A DNA stretch of 64,000 bases, taken from Aquimarina longa SW024 (GTDB lineage: Bacteria; Bacteroidota; Bacteroidia; Flavobacteriales; Flavobacteriaceae). Each line of letters starts with the position of its first letter. Within the stretch, counting starts at the first letter, position 1. The DNA is taken from the NCBI RefSeq assembly GCF_001401755.1, contig NZ_KQ474099.1, forward strand, positions 313,926-377,925. Reading direction: 5' to 3'. Shown in pieces: positions 21,493 through 31,279 of this stretch. The position numbers were made by a program, and so were the translations under genes. The notes beneath the pieces were generated by a model. The model saw nothing but the letters and a program-made list of their open reading frames with translations, had not been told where the DNA came from and did no database searches.

Positions 21493-22209
21493 ATGAACTT
21501 TTTTAAACGATTATTCAAAGTAGGAGAAGCTGAAGCGCACTCTGCTATAGATAAAATGGAAAACCCTATCAAAATGACAGAACAGGGAATCCGAGACATG
21601 AAATCTGATCTAACAAAAAGCCTTGAAGCACTTGCACAAGTAAAAGCTATGGCTATTCGATCCAAAAATGAAACAGAGGAATACATTTCTAAAGCTCAAG
21701 ACTATCAGCAAAAAGCAATGCTGATCCTTAAAAAAGCCCAAAAAGGCGACTTAGATGAAGCTGAAGGAAACAGATTAGCTAAAGAAGCTTTAATTAAAAA
21801 AGACGAAGCTCAGCAACATGTTACCCGTAGCAAAGAAGAATCTGATAAATTTAATACATCAGTATCTCAATTAGAGAAAAATATACAAGAAATCAAACAG
21901 AATATTAGTAAATGGGAAAACGAACTCAAAACTCTAAAAGCAAGAGTAAAAGTTTCTACTGCTACTAAAAATGTTAACAAACAAATGGCTGCAATAGATA
22001 GTTCTAGCACTGTTTCTATGTTAGAGCGTATGAAAGATAAAGTAAACCAAGAAGAAGCACTAGCTGAGGCATATGGTGATATTGCTAACACTTCTAAATC
22101 TATTGATGATGAGTTGGATAAAGCCTTAGATGACACAAATTCTGATGCTGATGATGAGTTAGCTAAATTAAAAGAACAATTAGGTATGGAGGATAAGAAA
22201 GAATCTTAA
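21493..22209 (+). CDS. PspA/IM30 family membrane-stress protein
   Basis: The 238-residue protein is a PspA/Vipp1-type (bacterial ESCRT-III-like) membrane-remodelling protein. The N-terminal amphipathic helix (MNFFKRLFKVGEAEAHSAID) would bind stressed membranes. The rest is a continuous helical, coiled-coil region with the family segments ENPIKMTEQGIRDMKSDLTK (residues 18-37) and a long Lys/Glu-rich hairpin. The C-terminus ends in an acidic linker and a short helix (DELAKLKEQLGM). It is the second gene of a module with YbjN-like, YqiJ-like, flotillin and AAA proteins. Confidence 0.9.
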   Translation: MNFFKRLFKVGEAEAHSAIDKMENPIKMTEQGIRDMKSDLTKSLEALAQVKAMAIRSKNETEEYISKAQDYQQKAMLILKKAQKGDLDEAEGNRLAKEALIKKDEAQQHVTRSKEESDKFNTSVSQLEKNIQEIKQNISKWENELKTLKARVKVSTATKNVNKQMAAIDSSSTVSMLERMKDKVNQEEALAEAYGDIANTSKSIDDELDKALDDTNSDADDELAKLKEQLGMEDKKES

Positions 22210-22226
22210 ATACTCTGCACTAAAAT

Positions 22227-22263
22227 AAAGCCTGTAAAATATTGCGCTGATTTACAGGCTTAT
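22227..22263 (+). terminator. Hairpin after the pspA-like gene, possible attenuator
   Basis: AAGCCTGTAAA at 22228-22238 pairs with TTTACAGGCTT at 22251-22261. The T run is short, so partial read-through into the YqiJ-like gene is plausible. Confidence 0.5.
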
Positions 22264-22388
22264 ATAACAAAATACTAAAAAAAGAGTAATATATGGGTAA
22301 TAAATATGTGACTCATGACATTCATATATAACTAAGATTATAGCAGTTTTAGAATAGTAACTAACGAATCGTAATATCACACCAACCA

Positions 22389-23105
22389 TTGAGAGAATTA
22401 TATGACATAGCAACCTCTATAGTTAATCTACCATTAACGATCCTTTTTGGGTTATTAATCCTGTATTGGATTTTAACTACTCTTACAGGGTTAGATTTAG
22501 ATTTTTTTGATGCAGATATTGATATAGACACAGACATCGACACTGATATTGATGTAGATACTGATTTTGATGCCAGAGGAAACCTAGACATCCAAGATAT
22601 CTCTAATACCGAAGTAAATAAAGCAGACGTTATACGTCGTCGTGGTAAATTAAACTTTTTTCAAATATTCCTAATTTATTTCAATTTTGTAGGGCTACCA
22701 TTTATGTTTACTTTTTCGTTTTTTGTACTATTTTGGTGGGCAATCACAATGGCAGGAACATCAATAACAAACAGTTATACTACTGATCTTGGATTTATAT
22801 TTTTCTTTGGAGGTATTATTCCTGCATTACTCTTAACAAAAATATGCACCACTCCTTTTAAAAAATTCTTTCTCAATTTTAATAATAAAGGAGAAAGTCC
22901 ATTAGAATTTCTAGGAAGAGAAGGCATATTAAAAAGTCCTTTATCCGGAGAAAAAATCACCACTCTAGAAATAAAAATCCAATCAGATCCTATTAAAGTA
23001 ATGGTAACTGCTAAAAATGGAATAGAAATCCCTGCCAATACACCTGTAGAAATTATAAATCAAGTAAAAAACAAGCAACTATATATCGTCCAACCATTAA
23101 ATTAA
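22389..23105 (+). CDS. YqiJ-like membrane protein with OB-fold domain
   Basis: The start is a TTG at 22389; no ATG lies in frame before residue 106, and an upstream stop (22362) bounds the frame. The 238-residue protein has one N-terminal helix (about 12-31), an acidic loop with alternating Asp (about 37-62), two or three further helices (about 92-155) and a C-terminal beta domain (about 168-235; LGREGILKSPLSGEKITTLE). This is the layout of YqiJ/DUF1449 and NfeD-type proteins, which are encoded beside flotillins. It ends five bases before the flotillin gene. The partner role is known for the family; its exact function is not. Confidence 0.8.
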   Translation: MRELYDIATSIVNLPLTILFGLLILYWILTTLTGLDLDFFDADIDIDTDIDTDIDVDTDFDARGNLDIQDISNTEVNKADVIRRRGKLNFFQIFLIYFNFVGLPFMFTFSFFVLFWWAITMAGTSITNSYTTDLGFIFFFGGIIPALLLTKICTTPFKKFFLNFNNKGESPLEFLGREGILKSPLSGEKITTLEIKIQSDPIKVMVTAKNGIEIPANTPVEIINQVKNKQLYIVQPLN

Positions 23106-23110
23106 TATTT

Positions 23111-25210
23111 ATGAGCAACATCGCTAGTATAGCTATCATCGTAGTCGTAGCTTTAGTACTTCTCATTGTACTATATTTTATAATTATAGCCATATTCTAT
23201 AGAAAGATCCCACAAGGAGAATCTCTTGTACGTACAGGATTTGGAGGAACCGCTGTCGCCTTTGATAAAGGGCTATATGTTATCCCTGTATTACACAAAG
23301 TAGAAATAATGGATATCTCTATCAAAAAAATCGAGATAGAACGTACAGGAGTTAATGGACTAATCTGTAAGGACAATATCCGTGCAGATATCAAAGTAGC
23401 ATTTTTTGTACGAGTAAATAAATCTGTAGAAGACATTATAAATGTTGCTCAAACTATTGGTTGTAATCGTGCTTCAGAGATCGATACTTTACGTAGTCTT
23501 TTTGATGCTAAATTCTCCGAAGCCTTAAAAACTGTAGGTAAAAAATTCGAATTTGTAGAATTATATGAAGCTCGCAGGGAGTTTAGAGATGAAATTATAG
23601 ATATCATCGGAACAGATTTAAATGGATATATACTCGATGACTGTGCCATAGATGATTTAGAGCAAACTTCATTAGGCGTTCTAAAACCTGATAATATTTT
23701 AGACTCAGAAGGGATCAAAAAAATTACCGAGTTAACAGCAGCTCAGAATATAAAATCTAATCTTATCAAACGTGATGAAGAAAAAGTAATTCGTAAGCAA
23801 GATGTAGAGGCACGAGAAGCTATTCTAGAATTAGATAAACAGCTAGCAGAAAAAGAAGAACAACAAAAACGCGAAATTGCTAATATCAAATCCAGAGAAG
23901 AAGCAGAGACTCTAAAAGTAGCTGAAGAAGAACGCTTAAAATCTGAAACTGCTAGAATTGCTACAGAAGAAAAAGTAAAAGTGGCTGAAGAAAATATGGA
24001 ACGTCAGATTATTGTAGCTTCAAAAAATAAGCAACGTACCGATGCTGTAGAAACCGAACGTGTAGAAAAAGACAGAATGTTAGAAGCCACAGAGCGTGAA
24101 CGTATCGTTACTCTAGCACAAATAGAAAAAGAGAAAGTTGTAGAAGTAGAAAAGAAAAATATCCAAGATGTAATACGAGATCGTGTAATGCTAGAAAAAG
24201 GAGTAGTAGAAGAGCGAGAAAACATGAAAGATATTGAAGCTTTTAAAACTGCAGATCGTGAGAAACAAGTAAAAATCACTGTTGCAGAAGCCAATGCACA
24301 AGAAGCTCTTATCTCTACAATAAAAGCTGCAGAAGCACAAAAAGAAGCTGCCAAACAAAAAGCCGAAGAAATTAATATTGAAGCTCAGGCACAAAAAGAA
24401 GCCAGTGAAAAAGAAGCAGAAGCTCGTAAAACTTTAGCCGAGGCAACTGCCAAGGAAGAAGCCACACTAGGAATGTCTGAAGCTCAGGTAATGCATGCTA
24501 AAGCAGATGCTAATGAACGCCAAGGTCTTGTAGAAGCTAATATTGTAGAAAAGAAAGCTCAGGCAGAAGCAGCAGGAATCTTAGCAAAAGCAGAAGCATT
24601 AAAAGAAGAAGGAGTTGCAGAAGCACTTGTTATTAAAGAAAAAGCACTAGCTCAAGCCATAGGAGACAAAGAGATTGCATTAGCAGAAGCTGCTGGTATC
24701 GAAGAAAAAGCAGAGGCTATGAAAAAACTAAATGGTGTTGGTAAAGAGCATGAAGAGTTTAAACTAAAACTTGATAAAGAATTACAAGTTGATTTAGCCC
24801 ATGTAAATATCCAGAAAGAAATCGCAGATGCACAAGCATTAGTCATTAGCGATGCTCTAAAAGCTGCCAATATTGATATTGTAGGAGGAGAAACCATGTT
24901 CTTCGATCAAATTATTGGTCAGATAACTAAAGCTAAAGGAATTGATCGACTAGTAAAACATTCTGACAACATACAAGATGTAAAAGATGCTATCTTAGGC
25001 AGTGAAGATGTAAAAGGCAACCTTTTGGGAAAAATAAAAGATTTTGCCACTCAATACGGCATCTCTTCTGAAGATATCAAAAACCTTACTATTGCAAACC
25101 TTTTGATACAACTAAAACAAAAATCTACAGATCAATCAGAGAATGATTTGTTTAGTAATTTGTTTAACCTAGCTAAAGGATTAGGACTATCAGATCAACG
25201 ATTAAAATAA
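23111..25210 (+). CDS. Flotillin (YqiK-type SPFH-domain protein)
   Basis: The 699-residue product begins with one membrane helix (about residues 5-29). The SPFH domain follows (about 33-215), opening with KIPQGESLVRTGFGGTAVAF and containing the ERTGVNGLICKDNIRADIKV segment. Next is a very long Ala/Glu/Lys coiled coil (about 235-560) typical of flotillins, and a C-terminal domain with GGETMFFDQIIGQITKAKG. Flotillins assemble into membrane microdomain scaffolds. Its position after the YqiJ-like gene copies the yqiJ-yqiK pair of E. coli. Confidence 0.92.
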   Translation: MSNIASIAIIVVVALVLLIVLYFIIIAIFYRKIPQGESLVRTGFGGTAVAFDKGLYVIPVLHKVEIMDISIKKIEIERTGVNGLICKDNIRADIKVAFFVRVNKSVEDIINVAQTIGCNRASEIDTLRSLFDAKFSEALKTVGKKFEFVELYEARREFRDEIIDIIGTDLNGYILDDCAIDDLEQTSLGVLKPDNILDSEGIKKITELTAAQNIKSNLIKRDEEKVIRKQDVEAREAILELDKQLAEKEEQQKREIANIKSREEAETLKVAEEERLKSETARIATEEKVKVAEENMERQIIVASKNKQRTDAVETERVEKDRMLEATERERIVTLAQIEKEKVVEVEKKNIQDVIRDRVMLEKGVVEERENMKDIEAFKTADREKQVKITVAEANAQEALISTIKAAEAQKEAAKQKAEEINIEAQAQKEASEKEAEARKTLAEATAKEEATLGMSEAQVMHAKADANERQGLVEANIVEKKAQAEAAGILAKAEALKEEGVAEALVIKEKALAQAIGDKEIALAEAAGIEEKAEAMKKLNGVGKEHEEFKLKLDKELQVDLAHVNIQKEIADAQALVISDALKAANIDIVGGETMFFDQIIGQITKAKGIDRLVKHSDNIQDVKDAILGSEDVKGNLLGKIKDFATQYGISSEDIKNLTIANLLIQLKQKSTDQSENDLFSNLFNLAKGLGLSDQRLK

Positions 25211-25300
25211 TAAAAAAACATAAACTCATAAAAAGTAGATAGCTCTCTTTATATTATTTATGAACCAGATCAAAAACACATTTTTAAACCTATAAAAGTC

Positions 25301-25331
25301 TTCCTATCCTAGAGAAATTTAGGATAGGAAT
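25301..25331 (+). terminator. Hairpin after the flotillin gene
   Basis: TTCCTATCCTA at 25301-25311 pairs perfectly with TAGGATAGGAA at 25320-25330. Only a weak T-rich tail follows, so termination may be partial. Confidence 0.5.
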
Positions 25332-25356
25332 TATTAACTTTTAATACTGTTTAAAT

Positions 25357-25611
25357 ATGGGTACAGCAGCGATGATTGCTTCGATCAAGTATAATGACCG
25401 AAGAAATAAACGAAAAAGCTTTGAAATATCGACAAACTCTGATCCAAAAAGTGCAAGCATCAAAGTAAAACCTGTATCAGAAAAATTATTGCAAAAAATC
25501 AGAGATAAGCTAAAAAAACAAAGAAAAACACTTTTTAGAAAAAGAATGATTGCTACTGTATTAATTGTGATTTTGATAGCTTGGAGTATTTTTTTATCAA
25601 TATCACTTTAA
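25357..25611 (+). CDS. Small tail-anchored membrane protein
   Basis: I do not recognise this 84-residue protein by sequence. It is strongly basic (KLKKQRKTLFRKRM), with one hydrophobic helix at the very C-terminus (about residues 64-83), so it would be anchored by its tail with most of it in the cytoplasm. It sits between flotillin and the large AAA ATPase, in the same direction, and may be a small module component. Confidence 0.65.
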   Translation: MGTAAMIASIKYNDRRNKRKSFEISTNSDPKSASIKVKPVSEKLLQKIRDKLKKQRKTLFRKRMIATVLIVILIAWSIFLSISL

Positions 25612-25619
25612 TGATCCAA

Positions 25620-25675
25620 AAACAGACACTATTGTCAGGCTGAGCTTATCGAATTCCTTATAAAAACTAAAAGAA
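25620..25675. repeat. Possible remnant of a dispersed intergenic repeat
   Basis: The stretch TTGTCAGGCTGAGCTTATCG within this spacer resembles a short element scattered between genes in many flavobacterial genomes. It is more GC-rich than its surroundings and non-coding. Only one copy is in this window, so the call rests on recall rather than on an internal comparison. Confidence 0.35.
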
Positions 25676-25691
25676 AAATTTTAGTAAAACG

Positions 25692-28600
25692 ATGCAAGAA
25701 GAAAACAACAACCAACATACACAACTAGATGAAGGAACTTATGAAATCATCCAAAAACGTTTGCAAAAACAAAAAGGAGAACTTCAAAATCGCCTTACTC
25801 AACTTAATAATGGGCGAAAAGAAGTTTTTGGTAGTGTAGAGACTAAACTTATAGCCAATAATCGCATCAATACAGAAAATAACTGTATTGCCCGAGATAT
25901 TGTGACTATTGGTAATATTTGTCTTTTTGGATATAATGTACATTTTGGATTGCGTACAGAGATTACCTTAGCAGATGTATTTAGCATCTATACCTATAAA
26001 AATGACCATTTCACAATACAACCTTTAGATCTAATAGAAGATCCCATATTTATAAACGATTTCACAAATCTTTATAAATATTATCGAAATACCATATTTT
26101 CTAAATTTGCTATTGTAGGCAATTATTTGCACATGGTGTTCCAACTTAGTGATAGTATCACTGATATCAAAACCTTTAAATGGTTAATCAATGAAGGTAA
26201 GCTTACCTATGTAGATAATCGTAGTGAACATGAATTTAAATTCCCAAAACAACATGAATTTAATTGGGTAGAAGTTACTAGAGATATGCATCGCTATGGT
26301 ACTCATCCCCATATTTCCATATTAGACAAAGTATTTGTAGAAACTGTTGGAGGTGATCTTACTATAAAAATTGAAGACAATACAGATGATGGAAAAGGAA
26401 TTTATAGCGAGACCGTTATCCATGCTGATCAAACATTAGATGACGGGCAGTATCGATATGCAGATTTAGGAAATCTCATTGCACTAGAGATCAAACCTTT
26501 TCAAGAAGACCCTCAGTATTTTGTATACAATCATAAAATACAGGAAGTAAAAAAAATCAAAAGCATAGAAAACTCCTGCGTACTATTGCCTGATGACCAA
26601 GGTATTATTTACCCTAATGGGTATTATCTTCAATCCGGAGAGTTTAAACTATTCGACAATGGTATTTCTAATGTAAAATTTCAGAAAAAAATTAGTTCTC
26701 CAAATGGAGAAGATTTTTTCTATATTTTCTATGAAAGTACAAAAGGATTATATGTGCTGATGGCATACAATATAATCCAACAAGAGGTAAAAACTCCTAT
26801 TATTTGTAATGGTTTTACAATTCTAGAACATGGTGAATTATGCTATTTTAAAACTGAAGATGAGCAAACCAAACATCATGTTATTCAGATATGGCAAACT
26901 CCATTTATACAAGGCACTACCCTACCATCAGAACATACTGACACACTCTTATACAAGATCGGAAATAAAGATATTGTAAAAGCTATGGCTGAGTGTAATG
27001 GTCTGATCAATTTACTAAACAAAGAAGATAACTATGATGGTCTATATGATGACTTATCTAAGTTTTCTAATGATATTATCGATAGTTATTACTGGATTAG
27101 AGAAGAAGAAACCTTTAGACTGGATATCCCTCTTACCGAAATCAACAATGCAGCTAATGCTGCTATTGATGAATTCGAAAAAGTAGTGCAATTACGAAAA
27201 ACTGCTACAAATACAACCAAAGATACTAAAGATAAAGCTGAAACCATTTTTGGAAAAATTAAAAGTAGTTCCTTTAAATCTATTGATGATTTCATACAAG
27301 TACTTGCACAGCTCCGCACCCTACGTGGAGAGGTAATCGGACTAAATGATATCCGATACATAGACTCTATTTTTATTACTGATTTAGAGACAACTATTGT
27401 CGAACATACCGAAAAAATATCACAACGCTGTGTCCATTTCTTGTTAGATGATAAAGCCTTATTACCATATCATGATCGAGTACATGAAAAACAAAACGAA
27501 CTCGATACAATTAAAAAGGTAATTGAAGCTAAAAAACTAGAAACTACAGTCAATCAAATTGCTACAGATCTAGAAATGTTGATTGATATTGTCTCTAACC
27601 TAAAGATTGAGGACACTTCTCACTCTACCAAAATCATAGATAATATTTCTTTGATTTTTACAACTATAAACCAGCTTAAAGCAGGAATAAAAAATAAAAT
27701 AATATCATTAGGTAGTAGCGAAGCTAGTGCCGAATTTGCTGCTCAATTAAAGTTGGTAGATCAGAGTATTATTAATTATCTAGATATTGCCAATACTCCA
27801 GAAAAAACAGATGAATTACTAAATAAAGTCTCAGTACAACTAGAAGACTTAGAAGGAAGGTTTGCTGATTTCGAAATATTCATTACTCAGATTATTGAGA
27901 AACGAGAAGAAGTATACAATGCTTTTGAGGCTCGAAAAAATAGTTTAATTGAAGCTCGAAATAAAAAAGCTGTAGCACTAGAGACTGCAGCTAATAGGAT
28001 TCTTAAGGGAGTTACTAAAAAAGCATTAAGTTTTGATACCGCAACAGATATCAATGGATATTTTGCATCAGATCTTATGATCAATAAACTACGAGATATT
28101 GTTGTACAGCTACAAGATCTTGATGATCCAGGGAAAGCAGAAACTATAGAAACATCGCTAAAAGTTGCCAAAGAAGATGCGACCAGAAAACTAAAAGACA
28201 AACAAGATTTATACGAGGATGGAGAAAACATCATCAAACTTGGCAAACATAAATTTGGGGTTAACAAACAACCTCTAGATCTTACTATTGTATATAAAAA
28301 TAATGTATTAGCCTATCATCTTACTGGAACTGATTTCTATCAAGACATTACCAATGAAACCCTTTTATTATCAAAAAAATATTGGAATCAAGAACTGATT
28401 TCTGAGAACAACGAAATATATCGAGCCGCATATTTAGCATACAAGATTTTCAAAAGTCAGCATAGTTTTCAATCAGCTCTAGTGACCATGAACGAGGATC
28501 AATTATTAGAATTAGTCCGTACAGAGAGTAGTAAAAATTATGCCGAAGGATATATAAAAGGTGTTCATGATATTGATGCCTCTAAAATCCTTAAAGTTTT

Positions 28601-30581
28601 AGTAACCAAAGACCATGACTTAGGTCTATTACGCTTTACTCCTAATACTAGAGCATTCGCGCAATATTTTTGGTATAGCATCTCTAATGAACAACAAAGC
28701 TATTGGAATGATACTATCAAAGCTTCTGGGGCAGTATTAAAAGTATTTCCTAATAGCACAGAATACCGAAGAGTCCTCTCTAGTTTAGAAAAAAAGATCG
28801 TTACTTTCGCTAGCACAACACAGCTTTTTTCTCCTATTACCAGTAATGACATTGCCAATTATCTATTTGCAGAATTACAGAATGATCATATATTTTCTAC
28901 AAGTCAAACCGCCAATGAATTATACGAATCTTTTAGCACTCAACTAAAAAAGAAAGATGTTTTTAGTAAACTAAAAAGCACATTGCAATTAGATATAACC
29001 TCTAATACTTCGGTAAGCTGGAGTGATAAAATCAATCTAGCATTACAATGGGTAATCTCCTATCTAAAAGCTGAACACCCATCATTAACAGCATATGCGC
29101 ATGAAATTGTATGTAGTATAATATTTAAAAATGAATCTGTTGCAGAAGTAATCCATGTAAGTCCATCACAAATCATTAAAGAATTAAAAGGAAGTCACCC
29201 CTCTATTATCGAGGGTAATTTTGAGTTCAATTACCATGATTTTATTTCAAAACTAAATCAATTTTCTACCGTAGAAGTTCCTGCTTTCGAAGCCTATCGC
29301 GAAGCAAAACACTCCGTAACCGAAACGTTAAAACAAGACTTAAAACTAACAGAATTTACTCCCAGAGTACTTTCATCATTTGTTAGAAATAAACTAATCG
29401 ATCAGGTATACTTACCAATTTTTGGAGATAACCTATCTAAACAACTAGGAAGTGTAGGTGATACCAAACGTACCGATAGAATGGGAATGCTATTACTAAT
29501 CTCCCCCCCTGGTTATGGTAAAACTACTTTGATGGAGTATCTGGCAAATCGATTAGGATTGGTATTTATGAAAATCAATGGTCCTGCTATTGGTCATGAT
29601 ATTACCTCTGTAGATCCAATGGCTGCAACAAATGCAGCTGCCAGAGAAGAATTAAAAAAATTAAACTTAGCATTCGAGATGGGAAACAATGTTATGTTAT
29701 ACCTCGATGATATCCAACACTGTAATCCTGAGTTTTTACAAAAATTCATCTCTCTAGCTGATGGTACTCGAAAAATAGAAGGAGTATACAATGGTACCCC
29801 CAGAACCTATGATCTACGTAGTAAAAAATTCTGTGTGATTATGGCAGGAAATCCATATACTGAGAGCGGAGACAAGTTTCAGATCCCTGATATGCTTGCC
29901 AATCGTGCAGATATTTATAACCTTGGAGACATTATAGGAGATACCGCTGACTTATTTCAACTAAGTCTAATAGAAAACTCTATGACTTCTAACCCTATAT
30001 TACATCAATTAAGCAGTAAATATTTTGATGACATTTATCACCTAATTAAAATTGTAGAAACAGGTAATCAAGACGGTATAGAATTGAAAGGAAATCATAC
30101 TAAACAAGAGATACAAGACTACATCTCTGTATTAGAAAAAGTTATTACCATACGAGACACCGTACTAAAAGTAAACGAAACCTATATTAAATCCGCAGCT
30201 ATGGAAGACGCATATCGTATCGAACCATCATTTAAATTACAAGGATCCTATAGAGATATGAGTAAGTTAGTAGCCAAAGTAGTTCCGATCATGAATACAA
30301 AAGAATTAAAAACACTACTGCTATCACATTATGAAAACGAGTCGCAGACATTAACGAGTGCTGCAGAAGCCAACTTGTTAAAATATAAAGAGATGACAAA
30401 TACCATCTCTAATGAAGAAGCCATACGTTGGAAAACAATCAAAGAATCCTTTATCAAAAATAATAAGCTCAAAGGTTTTGGAGATAAAAATGAAATGGCT
30501 CAAGTATTAGCACAGATGATGCAGTTTAGTGATCACTTAGCTGGTATACAAGAAGTACTACAAAAAGGGTTAGAAAAATAA
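25692..30581 (+). CDS. Giant AAA+ ATPase (DUF3686 / 'DNA repair ATPase' type)
   Basis: The 1629-residue cytoplasmic protein has three parts. Residues 1 to about 440 are beta-rich, matching the DUF3686-type N-terminal domain. A long helical, coiled-coil middle spans about 480-920, and a further helical region leads to the C-terminal AAA+ domain at about 1250-1480. Walker A is SPPGYGKTTL (about 1270) and Walker B is VMLYLDDIQH (about 1334); a sensor-type VIMAGNPYTESGDKF follows. Databases label the family a DNA-repair ATPase, but no direct evidence for that role is seen. Its place after PspA, YqiJ-like and flotillin genes suggests membrane-protein remodelling instead. Confidence 0.85.
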   Translation: MQEENNNQHTQLDEGTYEIIQKRLQKQKGELQNRLTQLNNGRKEVFGSVETKLIANNRINTENNCIARDIVTIGNICLFGYNVHFGLRTEITLADVFSIYTYKNDHFTIQPLDLIEDPIFINDFTNLYKYYRNTIFSKFAIVGNYLHMVFQLSDSITDIKTFKWLINEGKLTYVDNRSEHEFKFPKQHEFNWVEVTRDMHRYGTHPHISILDKVFVETVGGDLTIKIEDNTDDGKGIYSETVIHADQTLDDGQYRYADLGNLIALEIKPFQEDPQYFVYNHKIQEVKKIKSIENSCVLLPDDQGIIYPNGYYLQSGEFKLFDNGISNVKFQKKISSPNGEDFFYIFYESTKGLYVLMAYNIIQQEVKTPIICNGFTILEHGELCYFKTEDEQTKHHVIQIWQTPFIQGTTLPSEHTDTLLYKIGNKDIVKAMAECNGLINLLNKEDNYDGLYDDLSKFSNDIIDSYYWIREEETFRLDIPLTEINNAANAAIDEFEKVVQLRKTATNTTKDTKDKAETIFGKIKSSSFKSIDDFIQVLAQLRTLRGEVIGLNDIRYIDSIFITDLETTIVEHTEKISQRCVHFLLDDKALLPYHDRVHEKQNELDTIKKVIEAKKLETTVNQIATDLEMLIDIVSNLKIEDTSHSTKIIDNISLIFTTINQLKAGIKNKIISLGSSEASAEFAAQLKLVDQSIINYLDIANTPEKTDELLNKVSVQLEDLEGRFADFEIFITQIIEKREEVYNAFEARKNSLIEARNKKAVALETAANRILKGVTKKALSFDTATDINGYFASDLMINKLRDIVVQLQDLDDPGKAETIETSLKVAKEDATRKLKDKQDLYEDGENIIKLGKHKFGVNKQPLDLTIVYKNNVLAYHLTGTDFYQDITNETLLLSKKYWNQELISENNEIYRAAYLAYKIFKSQHSFQSALVTMNEDQLLELVRTESSKNYAEGYIKGVHDIDASKILKVLVTKDHDLGLLRFTPNTRAFAQYFWYSISNEQQSYWNDTIKASGAVLKVFPNSTEYRRVLSSLEKKIVTFASTTQLFSPITSNDIANYLFAELQNDHIFSTSQTANELYESFSTQLKKKDVFSKLKSTLQLDITSNTSVSWSDKINLALQWVISYLKAEHPSLTAYAHEIVCSIIFKNESVAEVIHVSPSQIIKELKGSHPSIIEGNFEFNYHDFISKLNQFSTVEVPAFEAYREAKHSVTETLKQDLKLTEFTPRVLSSFVRNKLIDQVYLPIFGDNLSKQLGSVGDTKRTDRMGMLLLISPPGYGKTTLMEYLANRLGLVFMKINGPAIGHDITSVDPMAATNAAAREELKKLNLAFEMGNNVMLYLDDIQHCNPEFLQKFISLADGTRKIEGVYNGTPRTYDLRSKKFCVIMAGNPYTESGDKFQIPDMLANRADIYNLGDIIGDTADLFQLSLIENSMTSNPILHQLSSKYFDDIYHLIKIVETGNQDGIELKGNHTKQEIQDYISVLEKVITIRDTVLKVNETYIKSAAMEDAYRIEPSFKLQGSYRDMSKLVAKVVPIMNTKELKTLLLSHYENESQTLTSAAEANLLKYKEMTNTISNEEAIRWKTIKESFIKNNKLKGFGDKNEMAQVLAQMMQFSDHLAGIQEVLQKGLEK

Positions 30582-30717
30582 TATCTTAATAGTTCTTACT
30601 ATAGTCGTATAAAACAAAATCTATTCGATAAACAGTAGCTGTTTATGTAAATAAATTATAATGAATTAATTAAAAACACTAATATTACATATCATTATAA
30701 TTCTTTTGGAGGTATTG

Positions 30718-31265
30718 ATGATCAAGATAATTATTAATATCATATCACCAGCACATTCTATTGAGTCTTGGATACAACTCCTTACTGACCAAAAACCTAA
30801 GGTTAGTGAATTTGTTGGACAAAAAGGTAACGGTAAAACTATACATCTTACTTTATGACACCAGTATTTTAAAGACCGTACGATCTATTTTTTTGATAGA
30901 AGTGGTCAAAAAATAAAAAAGATGACAATCCTATTATCTTCATAGATAGTATCCAAAAAATTCCGTTATTAATACAGACTACAGCTTTGGTCACGAACAA
31001 ATACATCATACGTAATCACTACACATAAAAGTATGGCTAGTGAATATCGCATTACCCGACGTCACTCTATTTCTTATAAATTTGAAGGCATCACTACTCT
31101 TAAATTAAAAAAATTATATATAATAGGATTACACTAGCTTCTGGTTATAATATTAAAAAAACAATAGTCTCCGATGCTATTTTATAGCAATTGATAGCTC
31201 GTTTTGGGGATAATTACAGAAGCATTCTAAATCATTTATACGATAGTTTTAAAAAAAGACACTAG
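30718..31265 (+). pseudogene. Decayed P-loop ATPase at the end of the PspA/flotillin module
   Basis: An ATG at 30718 is preceded by a clear TTGGAGG ribosome site, rare in this window. The opening frame gives SIESWIQLLTDQKPKVSEF and then a Walker A segment, FVGQKGNGKTIHL, before a TGA at 30856. Other frames continue the same protein: NPIIFIDSIQ (Walker B-like), VITTHKSMASEYR, and IARFGDNYRSILNHLYDSF near 31200-31250, separated by frameshifts and stops. That order fits a small STAND/AAA-type ATP-binding protein of about 180 residues. It can no longer be translated in full. Confidence 0.75.
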
Positions 31266-31279
31266 GAATATTCTTGAGC

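Noticed and set aside
28021..28267. Minus-strand open frames across the AAA ATPase, flotillin and other large genes
   Set aside because: They lie inside well-supported genes, show low-complexity Ser/Leu/Phe-rich products and no family features.
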